A DNA stretch of 64,000 bases from contig JAUCBN010000023.1 in assembly GCA_035048815.1 (NCBI GenBank), forward strand, positions 1,123,501 to 1,187,500, in the 5' to 3' direction. A program made the position numbers and the translations under genes. Shown here in pieces: positions 46,230-59,345 of this stretch (the stretch's first letter is position 1; every line of letters starts with the position of its first letter). The notes below the pieces were generated by a model that worked only from the letters and a program-made list of their open reading frames with translations, had not been told where the DNA came from and ran no database searches. The stretch is from Abelmoschus esculentus. Taxonomy: Eukaryota; Streptophyta; Magnoliopsida; Malvales; Malvaceae.

Positions 46230-47805
46230 GACATACCCTGGCTGTGGCTGGAACTTAGAGTCTGAGACAGAATGACGAAAAATCCAAGAATCCTGGATTC
46301 TGGTAAGTAATCTTGTTTCCATCTCTGGAAACAATGGTAATACTGAGAACTACTTTTGGTTATCATACCAGTGTTATCAGGGATGAAAACTGGTGTTGAA
46401 TTAAGAACTGGCTCCGATAGAAGACTCTCAGCCTGAGCCTGGAAGAACCTGAAGGATGACCATAAATGGTGCTAAGGAAAGTACTCTCTGAATGGATTAC
46501 GGATTGACGATGAATTTAGTGTGTCATCAAATGTAATGTAGAATCCCATCTTGGATTATCAACGTTGTGGTCCAAATGGGAACTGTGGCAGCCACAAGCT
46601 TCTGGCATATTGTCAATGTTTGACAGGGTTCAGGCCGAAACGGCCAGGAAGATGGAACTCATCGGATTATTCTGGAGGGTGTATACACACTAAGCCATTG
46701 ACCTGCCAGAAAGGAGATATGTTTATCAGAATTGGGAATGTGACATCCCCATACACCACAATTGCTTGAGGAACTGTTCTTGCATTGCATACACTAATGC
46801 AGATGTTACAAGAGGCGGTAGCGGCTGTGCCATGTGGTTCGGTGATCTGATTAATATCAAACACAGGGTCAGGATCTTTATATCAGAGTGTCTGCTTCAG
46901 AAACAAGTACTGGTTTACGGAGCTAGAACATGGCCTTATTTCATCTTGGGGTAATGTCTTTTGTTTTTTGTGTAAATAACTAATATTTGTGCATCTGTAC
47001 CAATACTGATCATGGCAGAACAGAAGAAAATGCCCAACGTGAAGCTTGCCATCATACTTCCGACTGTAATCGGTGCCTTTTTGGTGTTTCTGCTAGTTGT
47101 TTGTTACATTCGCAGACGTAGGAGAAAGTTCAGAGGTAACACTAATTATGGTTCTCATAAATGTAACCATTTTGTTCATATATGTTACTCAAACTCGATT
47201 GTGTGCTGGACACAAGTATGTTTGAGAATATTTCAGACATGGATACTTTAAGAAATTAAACAGTATATTGATCTTTTTAGTTTTTTCATCTAAGAAAAAG
47301 AGTCCACAGTAGAGATGGGCACGGGCGGGTTGGGTTGGATTTTCGGTCCACCCGCACACGACCCGAAAAATCATACCCTCCACCCAACCTGACTCGAGTT
47401 TAGGATAAAAAAATCCGATCCGATTCAACCCGATTTTTAAGCTTTTAAAATCCAACCCGAATTATAAAAAAAATTAAATCTTAGGGACTTAATTATAAAA
47501 AATAAAATTTAGAGATCTAATTATAAAAAAATAAAATTTTAATGACCTAATTGTATAAAATATATATAAAGAGGATCATTATCCCTAAAATATATATGTA
47601 AATATTATATTATTAGTCTCGGATCGGATCAAATTTTTTATCATTAACCCGAACCCGACCCAACCCGAGATTAACCTTAAAAAAATCCGACTTGATTTTT
47701 ATCAAAAAATTTAACCCAATTAAACCAGATCGAATCGAACCCGTCAGATTCAAATTTCGTGCCCATTCCTGGTTCATAGTGCATATACCAGGTACTTGGG
47801 TTTTT
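46230..47805 (+). pseudogene. Kinase-less S-domain receptor kinase pseudogene
   Basis: A degraded copy of the kinase 3-5 type. From 46230 it shows broken lectin and S-locus pieces with many stops. It then has a clear EGF/PAN stretch (GPNGNCGSHKLLAYCQCLTG, 46569-46628; LRNCSCIAYTNADVTRGGSG, about 46771-46829) with an internal deletion. The membrane exon is nearly intact (about 47017-47134; KLAIILPTVIGAFLVFLLVV, RRRRRKFRG). Intron 2 homology continues, interrupted by a hAT-like element (47311-47772), and ends near 47805. Kinase exons 3-7 are absent. No functional product expected. Confidence 0.88.
47311..47772. mobile_element. hAT-like MITE in intron 2 of the pseudogene
   Basis: Terminal repeats AGAGATGGGCACG and (reverse complement) AGGAATGGGCACG. 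Flanking 8-bp direct repeats TCCACAGT (47303-47310) and TTCATAGT (47773-47780) differ by two transitions. The matching intron of kinase 3 has a single TCCATAGT (51017-51024), the expected empty site. The body is noncoding with CCCGACC/GGGTTGG words. Confidence 0.75.
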
Positions 47806-49358
47806 TTTTATTTTGGTGTTTGAAAAGAAACATGTATATAAATCAATCAATATAGAAAATTCTACCTCCGATGCTTGGTCTAATTACCCTGTCTATTTGT
47901 ATAAAAATATTTAATAAAATTAATATTTATTAATTAATTATTTATTTTACCAAATAAAATATCATAAAGTACATAATTATATATAAATATGTACGATCAC
48001 AACTTTAAATATTACCACTATCATTTTTAAACGTCACAAGCGTGGCTTCCCCATCACATTTTCAGCTTAAGGACGCGGGGGGAGTTCACAACTAACGACA
48101 AATAATATATTATAATATAAAGATTTAATCGTTAAATAAATATTTAAAATATAATTTTTTAAAAAGATAATATATCTTTTTAGTGGTGGAAATTAACAGA
48201 AAATTTAAAATAAATTACAAAATAAAACATTAAGTATTTATTTAATTTGGAAAATAGTTTAAACACTTAATTGAAAAATATTATATTGAGTATTTATTTG
48301 ACGGTTAAACCTAATATATATTATTATACGGATTCTGAGTAGGTGAAGAATATCATTATGATTATAAAAAAAACTTTAAGCATGGTGTATTTTAGAACAT
48401 TTCCCTATTTTCGAAAAATTATTTGGTGAACTCTGTTCACCACGTCATCTATGGTCTCAATTAATCAAGGTCGTTCATCTCAATTTTTTCAAGGTGAATC
48501 ATCACTTTTTTTCTACGTATAATTACTGGATGAACAATTATTAGGTAATTATTTAAAGATAAACGATCTTAATTATTTAAACCATAAATAACAGAATTCA
48601 CCTAATAATCTATACTTCTTTTAGGATATGACTCAGAATAATGATTTTAAATGGAAACCCAACAACCCCTCTCCCCTCTTACATTATATATGCTGAAAAT
48701 ATTTGATCAGAAAAAAAAAAACTCTTATTTTATATAGTTTTTATCTAATATAAATATTTACTTATTAAATACACAAAATTATTAGATAATCTTCGAATAC
48801 TAAAATTCGATTACAATTTGTCATTATCTATTAGCAATAAGAACAGACGACAACATATTGGGCCAAGGATTTTGGAAAAATCAACATTGAGTCCCTAAAA
48901 AATTTCAGAATTTCAATTTAGCCTCTTGAAAAATTTTAAAAATATTATATTATGCACTAAAATTTTAAATACTTTTAATTAAGTCCCCTCTTAAATTTTT
49001 TAAAGTTCTCATCAATTCTCATGTTCTTAAAAAAATTAGTTAAACCCCATTTTTTAAAATTAAACTAAATCCTTTAAAAATTTTGATTTAAACTTTTTTT
49101 TTAAAAAAATTAAGTAGATTACTCAAATTATGTTACTAATATCTGCCCCTCCAAACTTTGTCTAAAGTCTATGAAAGACCTTTCCTTTATGTTGGATTTC
49201 AGTGGAAAGACTTGACTTTGGGGCTACCATTTTTCAAATCCACTTGAATATAAAATATTTATAGTCTGTCTTTATGATAAATGATTGAATATAAAATGTT
49301 CAATAAAATGGAATCTGTAATTAATTCTGCAAGCAATGAATAATTAAACCGGACATCC
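47806..49358. other. Intergenic DNA upstream of receptor kinase 3
   Basis: AT-rich with no gene until about 49140. From there the DNA resembles the upstream regions of kinases 4 and 5 (for example GTTCAATAAAATGG, 49299-49312, also at 61258-61271), so the promoter was part of the duplicated block. Confidence 0.5.
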
Positions 49359-52300
49359 ATGGAAATGGGTTTCTATTTCTGCACTGCTTGTTGTTTACTC
49401 ATCATCTTCTCGAAAGTTTCGTTCGGAATCGACACCATTTCACCGGCAGAGTCACTCACTGATGGCATGACCTTAGTGTCCAATGATGGAAACTTTGTGT
49501 TAGGCTTCTTCTCTCCAGGTACTTCCAAGAACAGGTACCTGGGAATCTGGTACAACAACATCCATGTGCAGACTGTTGTTTGGGTGGCAAACAGGATTAA
49601 CCCGATAAACGATTCAACTGGCTTGTTGCAGATAGAAAATGGTGGCAGAATTGTGTTACAAGTTCAGAACACAACAGCTGTTTGGTCGAGTAACAGGACA
49701 ACGAATGTTCGGAATCCTGTGTTGCAGCTCCTGGATTCTGGTAATCTTGTTGTCCGAGATGGAAATGATAATAAGCCGGAGAATTATTTATGGCAAAGCT
49801 TTGATCATCCTACAGATACAATTTTACCAGGGATGAAACTTGGTGTTGACTTAAGAACTGGCTTACAGCGGAGACTTTCGGCATGGAAGAATTGGGATGA
49901 TCCATCTCCAGGGGATCTTACTTATGGTGTAGATCTTGATGGAAGTCCAGAAATGGTGCTGTGGAAAGGCTCAGAAAAGTACTCCCTGAGTGGGATATGG
50001 GTTGGGGCTGGATTCAGTGGTGCACCAACTTATTCGTCGAATCCGATCTTCGAATACGACTTCGTGTGGAACGAAAACGAGGTTTACTACATATTTTTTC
50101 TCAAGAACCAATCAGTAAAGTTCAGGAATGTTTTGAACCAAAGCCTAAGTCAGTTACAAATTTGCACATGGAACCAAGAATCTCAAACCTGGCCTGTGTT
50201 TCTAGCCTTGCCGATAGACTATTGTGACAAATATGGACTTTGTGGTCCAAATGCCAACTGTGATAGCAATAAGCTTCCTTCATGTCAATGTTTGCCAGGG
50301 TTCAAGCCGAAATCATCCGAAAGATGGAGTTCATCGGATTATTCCGGAGGTTGTGAACACAGTAAGCCATTGAACTGCCAGGGCGGAGACGATGGATTTA
50401 TCAGAACTGCGAATGTAAAAACACCAGACACCACAAATTCTTGGTTTAATAAAACCATGAATCTCAAGGAATGTAGAGCCAGGTGCTTGAGGAACTGTTC
50501 TTGCATGGGATACAGTGATTTGGACATTACAAGAGGCGGTACCGGCTGCATCATGTGGTTTGATGATCTGATAAATATCAAACAATTGCAAACAGAAGGC
50601 CAGGATCTTTACATCAGAGTGTCTGCTTCACAAGCAGGTACTGATTTACCTAGCTAGAACATGTTCTTATTTCATCTTGGGGTAATGGCTTTTTTATGTG
50701 AATAATTAATCTTTGTTCATCTGGACCAATACTGATAATTGCAGAACAGAAGACAAAGCCCATAGAGAAGTTTGCCATCATAATTCCGACTGTAATCGGT
50801 GCCTTTTTCGTGTTTCTGCTAGTTATTTGTTACATTCGCAGACGCAGGAGAAAATTGAGAGGTAACGCTAATTATGGTTCTCATAAATGTAATCACTTTG
50901 TTCTTTGCTACAAATACCATAACCATTTTGCTCATCTATGTTACTCAAACTCAGTGTCTGCTAGATATAAGTATGTTTGAGATTACGTCGAACATGGATA
51001 CTTTACGAAACAGTGTTCCATAGTACATAAACCAGGACAAGAACTTGGAGACAATGTTTTTCAGATGAGCATAAACCATGGTGGGAAATCTAATTCTATG
51101 TTTTATACTCTTTTTCAGATGAACTTGGAGACATGAATGTAAATGACAAAGAGAATAAAGAGGAGGATGGTGATATGGAGCTTGCGGTATTCGAGTTTGG
51201 TACGATAACTCGTGCTACATATAATTTTTCAGTTGATAACAAGTTAGGGGAAGGAGGCTTTGGGCCTGTTTACAAGGTAAAAGCTACTGTATTTCAGTAT
51301 AGTGATCTAGAAGTATACGATTTTATTGAAAGTTCATTAAAATACTGCAAAATTTTCCAGGGGACACTTGCAAATGGACAAGAGATAGCAGTGAAGAGAC
51401 TTTCAAAGACTTCTGGACAAGGACTGACCGAGTTTAAGAATGAAGTGAAGTTGATTGCCAAACTTCAGCATCGGAATCTCGTGAGGCTTCTCGGTTGCTG
51501 CATTCATGGAGATGAGAGAATGCTGGTTTATGAATACATGCCTAATAGAAGTCTAGACTCTTTCATTTTTGGTCTGAAAATCATTAGGAAACCTTTCAAC
51601 ATTATCATTTTTTCTTCCTCGATGATCGAATAAGACGTAGGACTAACATGAATGTGTTCTTTCCAGATCAAGATAATCGCGAAATATTAACCTGGTCCAA
51701 GCGTTTCCAAATTATCTGTGGGATTGCTAGGGGACTACTCTACCTTCATGAAGACTCAAGATTAAGGATCATTCATAGAGATTTAAAAGCAAGTAATGTC
51801 CTACTTGACAGAGAGATGAATCCAAAAATTTCGGATTTTGGCATGGCAAGAGCTTTCGGAGGAGACCAAACAGAAGCCAATACAAATAGAGTAGTTGGAA
51901 CTTAGTAAGTAGAATTTTATGCCTTTTCCATACAATTTGATCCATAAATCCCATTAAAAACTTCAATTTCTTTATCCGACAACGTTCTGCAGTGGTTATA
52001 TGGCACCCGAATACGCTACTGACGGGCTGTTTTCAGTAAAATCAGATGTTTTTAGCTTTGGGATTCTATTGTTGGAGGTTATAAGTGGGAGAAAGAACAG
52101 AGGTTTTTATCATGCAGATGAAAGTGGCAACCTTATTGAACATGTAAACTTCAACTGATACTATGATCATTATGTTTCTCTGCTTCAACTACAAATGCTC
52201 AAAAGGTTCAAATTTTTCTGCAGGCATGGATCTTATGGAAAGAAGGCAAGCCTCTGGATGTTGCTGATGATTTCCTAGTAAACACTGGCGATCTATCCGA

Positions 52301-52529
52301 GCTATTACGATGCATCCGCATTAGCCTTTTATGTGTCCAGCAACATCCTGAGGAGAGACCAAGCATGTCTTCCGTGGTTCGTATGTTGGGAAGTCATCAT
52401 GAACTGCCTTCACCTAAGCAACCTGGTTTCTTGTTTAACAAGAAACACTTTGAACCAGATTCTTCGACCGACATGGATGCATCGTCCTCTAGAAACGAAA
52501 TAAGTTTATCGTTAATACAGGCTCGGTAA
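49359..52529 (+). CDS. G-type lectin S-domain receptor-like Ser/Thr kinase 3
   Basis: Seven exons: 49359-50637, 50745-50861, 51119-51276, 51361-51571, 51667-51904, 51993-52143, 52224-52529; 819 residues. Signal peptide (about 1-24), bulb lectin (GFFSPGTSKNRYLGIWYN, WVANRI), S-locus region (LSAWKNWDDPSPGDLTYGVD), EGF-like (CDKYGLCGPNANCD), PAN (CLRNCSCMGYSDLDITRGGT), membrane span (about 440-457) followed by RRRRRKLRG, kinase with GEGGFGPVYK, Lys530, HRD Asp627, DFG 645-647 (DFGMAR), and tail SRNEISLSLIQAR. All key kinase residues are present. Its exon lengths equal those of kinase 4 exactly. Similar to the Arabidopsis At4g27290 type (from memory). Ligand unknown. Confidence 0.95.
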
Positions 52530-54041
52530 ATAAAGATTCCGCAGTTCATTCAATATGTTATGCTCCAAACTATCATTAACAATTTGTTTCCAGTTTCATG
52601 GAAATTCAGAAGACTTATCTTGTAGTTCAAGTTATACAGCCAAAAAATTTTATTTTTGGTACAATCAGCAGAAATTTAACAGTACTATTCGATTTCTAAT
52701 TCGGATTTTATGTAAAACCCATTCTAAACCAAAGAATACAAGATCAGAAACCATAAAAAAACCAGAAGCAAAACCCTAAAAAACCAGAGAAAATAAAGAA
52801 ACTTGGATTGAAGGAAAAGCATACTCTGATTTTTTTTATTAAAAGATGAAATACAAGTCAAAAGGTACACCAACTTTCACCTACTACAAGACTTATAGAT
52901 TAGTCTAAAGTTCACAAGAAAAATCTCGTCATTAATAATTACAACGAAATCTAGAAGAGCTATCATAGGATTCCAAACAAAGTGAACAGAAAAAGCTTAG
53001 TTCAAAACGAAATAAAAATGTAGATTTTTTATACTGTATATGACTTACGAAAAATTATATTTTGATCTTTAAAGCATGTTTGTACGTTTTAAGACTCGCT
53101 CTTTATCTATTTCCGTTGTATTTGAATATAATCTATGCATGAACATGTAGGATCAGAAAAAGCATCTAGATAAGATAAAATAAATTATTTTTAGGGTTGT
53201 TTATCAGGACAAGTCTCCAGATTTACCTCGGTATTTCTCGTATAACTCGTTCGAATCGGGTGATATCTAGACCAGGTTGAGGAATTACAGATTTAGGTTT
53301 GTATAGATTGAAAAGCAAGCACCCAAATCACTAAACCATCACTTTATTCTTGTAAAGATTTTGTAACATTTTTATTTAAGAATAAATATAATATAAGAAG
53401 ATTCGAATTCGATTTTAATAAAAAATAAAAATAATATTTAATCGTTCTATCAGAGTTAATATTCAATTAAAAATAATAAAATATATATATAGATGACAAT
53501 ATATTTAATAAATTTATATTATTTTTCCCTTAAATTGTTATTAATAACATATAAAATATATCACCACAACGTACTTAATCGAATTATGACGGTGAATTTT
53601 AATAACTAAATTATTATAATATTGTAAATGGAAATTGTTATTAAAGCATTTAATTTATTAGTGAAACCAAATTTTATTGCAGCATAAGATAGTAACATTA
53701 TTATTAATATTCTATTTAATAATATATTCATTAATAAATACCATATATTTTTTTTATCAAATATTAATTTTAAGTCAACGAGCTAGCATCATTCTTATTT
53801 TCTATTATAATTAAATTTAAATTCCCTCACATTATATTTAACTCTTTCACAAAGATGATGACTTAAATAAAAAACACTACAAAGTATTTATAAGAATAAA
53901 GTGATAGCCTAGTGGATTGTGTGCTTGATTTCAAACCTATTGGTCCCAAACCAACCCAGCTAATTGGATGATTTAATTATTTAAATTAAATCAAAATTAT
54001 AATACAAGTGTAATTATATAAAATTTAGTTAATCCTCTCGT
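52530..54041. other. 3' flank of kinase 3 and AT-rich spacer
   Basis: 52530-52835 matches the 3' flank of kinase 4 (59346-59720), including AAGCATACTCTGATTTTTTT, so it is part of the duplicated block. After that there is no gene. 53885-53955 (AGCCTAGTGGATTGTGTGCT and GGTCCCAAACC) could be another SINE head, but this is weak. Confidence 0.5.
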
Positions 54042-54769
54042 ATTATTTTGGCATAAAATATAATTTTAACTCTTAACGATTATAATTTTTATCGTTTTGG
54101 TCCTTATTCTTTTTTGGATAAATTTAGCTCTTAACCTATATCTTTTTGATAAATAATTTATTTTTTAACTACCAAGATAACTTGACCGTTAAAAATCTAA
54201 CATTGATGACATATCATTGCATATGATAATATATTTTAAATAACATGACATCTAACCTATCAAATACATATTTTAATATAAAATAATTAAAATTTAAATA
54301 AAATATTTAAAAAATTATAAAATAAAATGCTACTAAACATTCTCAACCCTAACCGTTAAAAAATTAATTAATTTCGAACTGTGTTCATTATTTTTTAAGA
54401 TAGAACTTTGATTCTATCGTAGTTAGTGTTGAGAATGTTTAGTAGCCTTTTATTTTAGAATTAATTAATTTTTAATATTCTATTTGAATTTTAATTGTTT
54501 TATATTTTATATTGGATAAAATTATATTTCATATATATATATTTCATAGGTTAGATGCCATATTATTTAAAATATATTATCATATGCATATGCATATGAT
54601 ATGTCATCATCGTTAAATTTTTAATTGTCCAATTATCATGGTAGTTAAAAAATAAGTTACTTGTCAAAAAAAATAGGTTAACAGCTAAATTTATCAAAAA
54701 AAAAATAAGGATCAAAACGATAAAATTATAAATGTTAATGATTAAAATTATCTTTACACCCATTATTTT
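54042..54769. mobile_element. Foldback/MITE element with about 300-bp inverted arms and 8-bp target duplication
   Basis: ATTATTTT flanks both sides (54042-54049, 54762-54769). The element is 54050-54761. Its left end GGCATAAAATATAATTTTAA matches the reverse complement of its right end, GGGTGTAAAGATAATTTTAA. Homology of the arms continues inward almost to the centre (for example GCTACTAAACATTCTCAACC at 54331-54350 against the reverse complement of about 54428-54448). Only about 60 bp in the middle are unpaired. No coding capacity. A long hairpin transcript would form if it were transcribed. Superfamily uncertain (hAT or Mutator-like). Confidence 0.8.
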
Positions 54770-56020
54770 TTATTTAAAAAACTTACCTAAAAATAAATTT
54801 TACATAAAAATAGTCGCTGCAAGTTAACGCTAAACCCTTTAATAAAAAATCAGAATAAAACAATAAAAAAAAAATAAAAATTTATTAATTTTTGAATTTA
54901 AAAAATACGAGAGATAAAAATTTTATTTAATTAATATTTAAATTAAAAAAATTTAAAATTTTATTATATAAAAAAGGAGAGATTGCTACAAAGATTAGTC
55001 CCCTCTACGTCTAAGATTTCCAAAGTAAACCGCCAACTAATACGCTCATAATCTTTAGGGGTGATTAAAAATATCTAATCCGATTAATTTAATTTAAAAA
55101 TTCGTTGTTTTGATATGAAAATTCAGATCTTTAATTTAATTTTTATTTTCAAATCGAATATTTAATTTAATTTTAAATTTTACGGATCCGATAAGGATCA
55201 CAATAGGTTGGATTATTCAAAAATCCAAAAATTTATTTTTGTTAATATTATTTTTTAGATTTTTGATAATTTGATGATTGTTATATCTAAAAGTTAAAAC
55301 AATTAAAAAATATGTAGATATAAATCTTGTTATATTTAATTATTTGTTATTTATTATATTCAAAATTTTATAAATATAACTTTTAAATTCAAAAAATATC
55401 AAATTTAAATATATTTTCGGATAATCGGATATCCGAAAATCTGATCCGGTTATCCGATTATCCGTTAAAACTGAATTGGATACGGACCACTAAATTACCG
55501 ATCCAAAAACTCATATATCCTAAAAAAATTAAATCGAATCTATCCGATATCCTACAATGAACGCCCTTAATAACCTTTTCATATCAGTTTGTGAACGCCC
55601 CCGCGTACCTTTCCCACGACGTTTCTTCTGAACGATAAGGATGAGATTACGGTCGCCAGGATTATATCTGCCAATCTATTGACCAAGTTCTCGAACAGAT
55701 CATGTAGGCGGCTAAAGGGATGTCCACTCAAGTCAACTGTTGGTTTTTTATATGATATTCAAAAATAAAATATTGAATGGGGGGTTGGAACTTGGAGAAA
55801 TTTATTGAACACTAGTGTTTAGTTTAGTCTGGGAATTATTTTTCTGATCTAATCAGCTAAAGTTTGGGAAAAAGTCTGATCAAAGACTTGTTCTTGTTCC
55901 TGATGAAAGACTTGTTCTTGTTGTTAATCATTCAGTTGAATATAGAATACTTGTAGTCTCTGTCTTAAAATGGAATGTGTAATTAATTCTGAAAGTAATG
56001 AACAATCAGACCAGACATCA
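54770..56020. other. Spacer and promoter side of kinase 4
   Basis: AT-rich; contains the hAT-like repeat at 55057-55569. 55670-55715 (CCAATCTATTGACCAAGTTC and GAACAGATCATGTAGG) recurs at about 60735-60770 upstream of kinase 5, marking the left part of the duplicated block. Confidence 0.5.
55057..55569. mobile_element. Probable non-autonomous hAT-like element
   Basis: Starts AGGGGTGATTAAAAATATCT; the right end ATGAACGCCCTTA is a loose reverse match (TAAGGGCGTTCAT). The body carries TCCGATTATCCG/CGGATATCCG inverted words. No clear target duplication, so the ends are approximate. Confidence 0.4.
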
Positions 56021-59000
56021 ATGGGAACGGGTTTATGTTTCTACAGTGCTTGTTGTTTCCTTATCATCTTCTCAAAAGTTGCAGCTGCAATCGACACCAT
56101 TTCTCCGGAGGAGTCGCTGGCTGATGGCAGGACCTTGGTCTCTAATGATGGAACCTTTGTGTTAGGTTTCTTCTCTCCAGGAACTTCTAAGAACAGGTAC
56201 CTGGGAATCTGGTTCAACAACATCCCAGTGCAGACTGTTGTTTGGGTGGCAAACAGGATAACCCCAATAAATGATTCAACTGGCGTGTTGAAGATGGAAA
56301 GTAATGGCAGAATTGTGCTTCAAGTTCAGAACACAACAGCTGTTTGGTCGACTAATATGACAACAAGTGTTCAGAATCCAGTGTTGCAGCTCCTGGATTC
56401 TGGTAATCTTGTCGTCCGGGATGGAACCAATAGTAATCCGGAGAACTACTTGTGGCAAAGCTTTGATTATCCATCAGATACTATGTTACCAGGGATGAAA
56501 ATTGGTATTGACTTGAGAACCGGCTTCCAGCGGAGACTCTCGGCATGGAAGAGCGGGGATGATCCATCTCCAGGTGACCTTACTTATGGTGTAGAACTGG
56601 AAGGAAGCCCGGAAATGGTGCTAAGGAAAGGCTTGGAAAAGTACTCTCTGAGTGGATTATGGAATGGCAATGGATTTAGTGGGGCACCATATTACAGATC
56701 GAATCCGATCTTTGATTATAACTTTGTGTGGAACGAAAATGAGATTTACTACATATTTTTCCTCAAAAACCAATCAGCAAAGTTGAGGAATGTTTTGAAC
56801 GAAAGCCAAAGTCAGTCACAAAGTTACACATGGAACCAAGAAACTCAAACCTGGCAGCAGTTTGTAGCCTTGCCAATCGACTATTGTGACAGATATGGAC
56901 TTTGTGGTCCAAATGCTAACTGTGATAGCAATAAGCTCCCAGCATGTCAATGTTTGCCAGGGTTCAGGCCAAAATGGCCTGAAAGATGGAGCGCATCGGA
57001 TTATTCCGGAGGGTGTGAACATAGTAAGCCATTGAACTGCCAAGGCGGAGACGATGGCTTTATCAGAATTGCGAATGTAAAAACACCAGACACCACAACT
57101 TCTTGGGTTAATAGAACTATGAATCTCAAGGAATGCAGGGCCAGGTGCTTGAGGAACTGTTCTTGCATGTCATACACTAATCTAGACGTTACGAGAGGAG
57201 GCAGCGGCTGTGCCATGTGGATTGGTGATCTGATTAATATCAAACAATTGCAAGCAGACGGTCAGGATCTTTATATTCGAGTGTCTGCTTCAGAATCAGG
57301 TACTGTTTTACATAGCTAGAACATGTTCTTATTTCATCTTGGGGTAATGTTTTTGGTTATTGTCTAATAAATAATTAACACCTGTTCATCTGGAACAATA
57401 CCAATAATTGCAGAACTGAAGAAAAAGCCCAAGGTGAGGCTTGGCATCATACTTACAACAGTAATTGGTACCTTTTTCGGGTTTCTGTTAGTTGTTTGTT
57501 ACATTCGCAGATGCCGGAGAAAATTAAGAGGTAATGGTTCTCATAAATGTAATCATGTTTGTTCTTTCATACAAATACCAAAACCAGTTTGCACATCTAT
57601 GTTGCTCAAACTCAAGTGTGTGCTGGATGCAGTATGTTTGAGAATATGCCGGACATGAATACTTTAAGAAAAACGAAGAATCAAAAGTTGATCATGCTAG
57701 AAAATTCTAAACTTCTGCAATCTCCCCATTTTCTCGAGGAAATTAATTGTACTTTGATCCTTTTTGCTTTCACTTAAATTTCTTACAAACTTGTTACCTT
57801 CAAAAACTAACTGATAATGGATTGTTTTGACATATTGATATGATCTAAGAAACACAGAGTGCCATATTGCATGAACTAGGTGCTTGGGGATTTTTCATTT
57901 CGATGTGAATTCCGGCTTTATGTTTTATACCTTTTTGCAGATGATGTTGAAGACGAGCATCTAAATGATAGAGAGTATAAAGATGAAAATGGAGATATGG
58001 AGCTTGCTGTATTTGAGTTTGGTACAATAGCTCAAGCTACTGATAGTTTTTCATTTCGTTACAAGTTAGGTGAAGGAGGTTTTGGCCCTGTTTATAAGGT
58101 AAAATTTACTCTATTTTAGTATTTTGATCTCTAATTATATGATTTTATTGAAAGATCATTAAAAAGTTGCAAAAAATTTCCAGGGGAAACTTGCAAATGG
58201 ACAAGAAATAGCAGTGAAGAGACTGTCAAAGAGTTCAGGACAAGGACTTACCGAGTTTAAGAATGAAGTAAGGTTGATTGCCAAACTTCAACATCGGAGT
58301 CTTGTGAGGCTTCTTGGTTGCTGCATTCAAGGAGATGAGAGAATGCTGGTTTACGAATACATGCCGAATAGAAGCCTTGACTCTTTCATTTTTGGTCTGA
58401 TAAATCATTAGAAAACCTCTCAACATTATCATTTTTGCTTCCTCAATGATCATATACGACTAACATGAATGTGTACTTCCCAGATCGAAAGAACCGCGAA
58501 GTATTAACTTGGTCCAAGCGTTTCCAAATTATCTGTGGGATTGCCAGGGGACTACTCTACCTTCATCAAGACTCGAGATTAAGGATTATTCATAGAGATT
58601 TAAAAGCTAGTAATGTTCTACTTGACAGTGAGATGAACCCAAAAATTTCGGATTTTGGCATGGCAAGAGCTTTCGGAGGAGACCAAACAGAAGCCAATAC
58701 AAATAGAGTAGTAGGAACTTAGTAAGTGGAGTTTTCGCCTTTACCATACAATTTGATCCATAAATCCCAATAAAAACTTCAATTTCTTTATCTGACAATG
58801 TTCTGCAGTGGTTATATGGCACCTGAATACGCTACCGATGGACTGTTTTCAGTAAAATCAGATGTTTTTAGCTTTGGGATTTTATTGTTGGAGGCTATAA
58901 GTGGGAGAAGGAATAGAGGGTTTTATCATGCTGATGAAAGCGGCAACCTTATTGAACATGTAAACCTCAACTGATACTATTATCATTATGTTTCATTGCT

Positions 59001-59345
59001 TCAACTACAGATGCTAAAAAGGTTTGAATTTTGCTGCAGGCATGGATTTTATGGAAAGAAGGCAAGCCTTTGGATGTTGCTGATGATTTCTTAGTAAACA
59101 CTGGAGACCTATCCGAGCTATTACGATGCATCCGTATTAGCCTTTTATGTGTACAGCAGCATCCCGAGGAGAGACCGAGCATGTCTTCTGTGGTTCATAT
59201 GTTGGAAAGTCATAATGAATTGCCTTCGCCTCAGCAACCTGGTTTCTTGTTTAACAAGAAACGCTTTGAACTAGATTCTTCAACCGACATGGACGCATCG
59301 TCCTCTCAAAACGAAATAAGTTTATCATTAATACATGCTCGGTAA
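56021..59345 (+). CDS. G-type lectin S-domain receptor-like Ser/Thr kinase 4
   Basis: Seven exons: 56021-57299, 57414-57530, 57941-58098, 58184-58394, 58484-58721, 58809-58959, 59040-59345; 819 residues. I chose ATG 56021 because MGTGLCFYSACCFLIIFSKV aligns with the starts of kinases 3 and 5; an in-frame ATG at 55970 would add 17 residues ahead of the signal peptide. Domains as in kinase 3: bulb lectin, S-locus region (LSAWKSGDDPSPGDLTYGVE), EGF-like (CDRYGLCGPNANCD), PAN, membrane span, RRCRRKLRG, kinase with Lys530, Asp627, DFG 645-647 (DFGMAR), tail SQNEISLSLIHAR. All catalytic residues are present. Intron sequences are also alike, pointing to a recent tandem duplication with kinase 3. Confidence 0.95.

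Noticed and set aside
52804..52823. CTTGGATTGAAGGAAAAGCA, similar to the start of miR159
   Set aside because: Matches only the first two-thirds; no fold-back partner nearby, and the sequence is shared as part of the kinase 3/4 3' flank.
54563..54763. 66-codon frame
   Set aside because: Lies in the right arm of the foldback element and is low-complexity.
35051..59345. Self-incompatibility S-locus
   Set aside because: S-domain kinases are present, but there is no SCR/SP11-like cysteine-rich ligand gene next to them; the family is mostly outside self-incompatibility.
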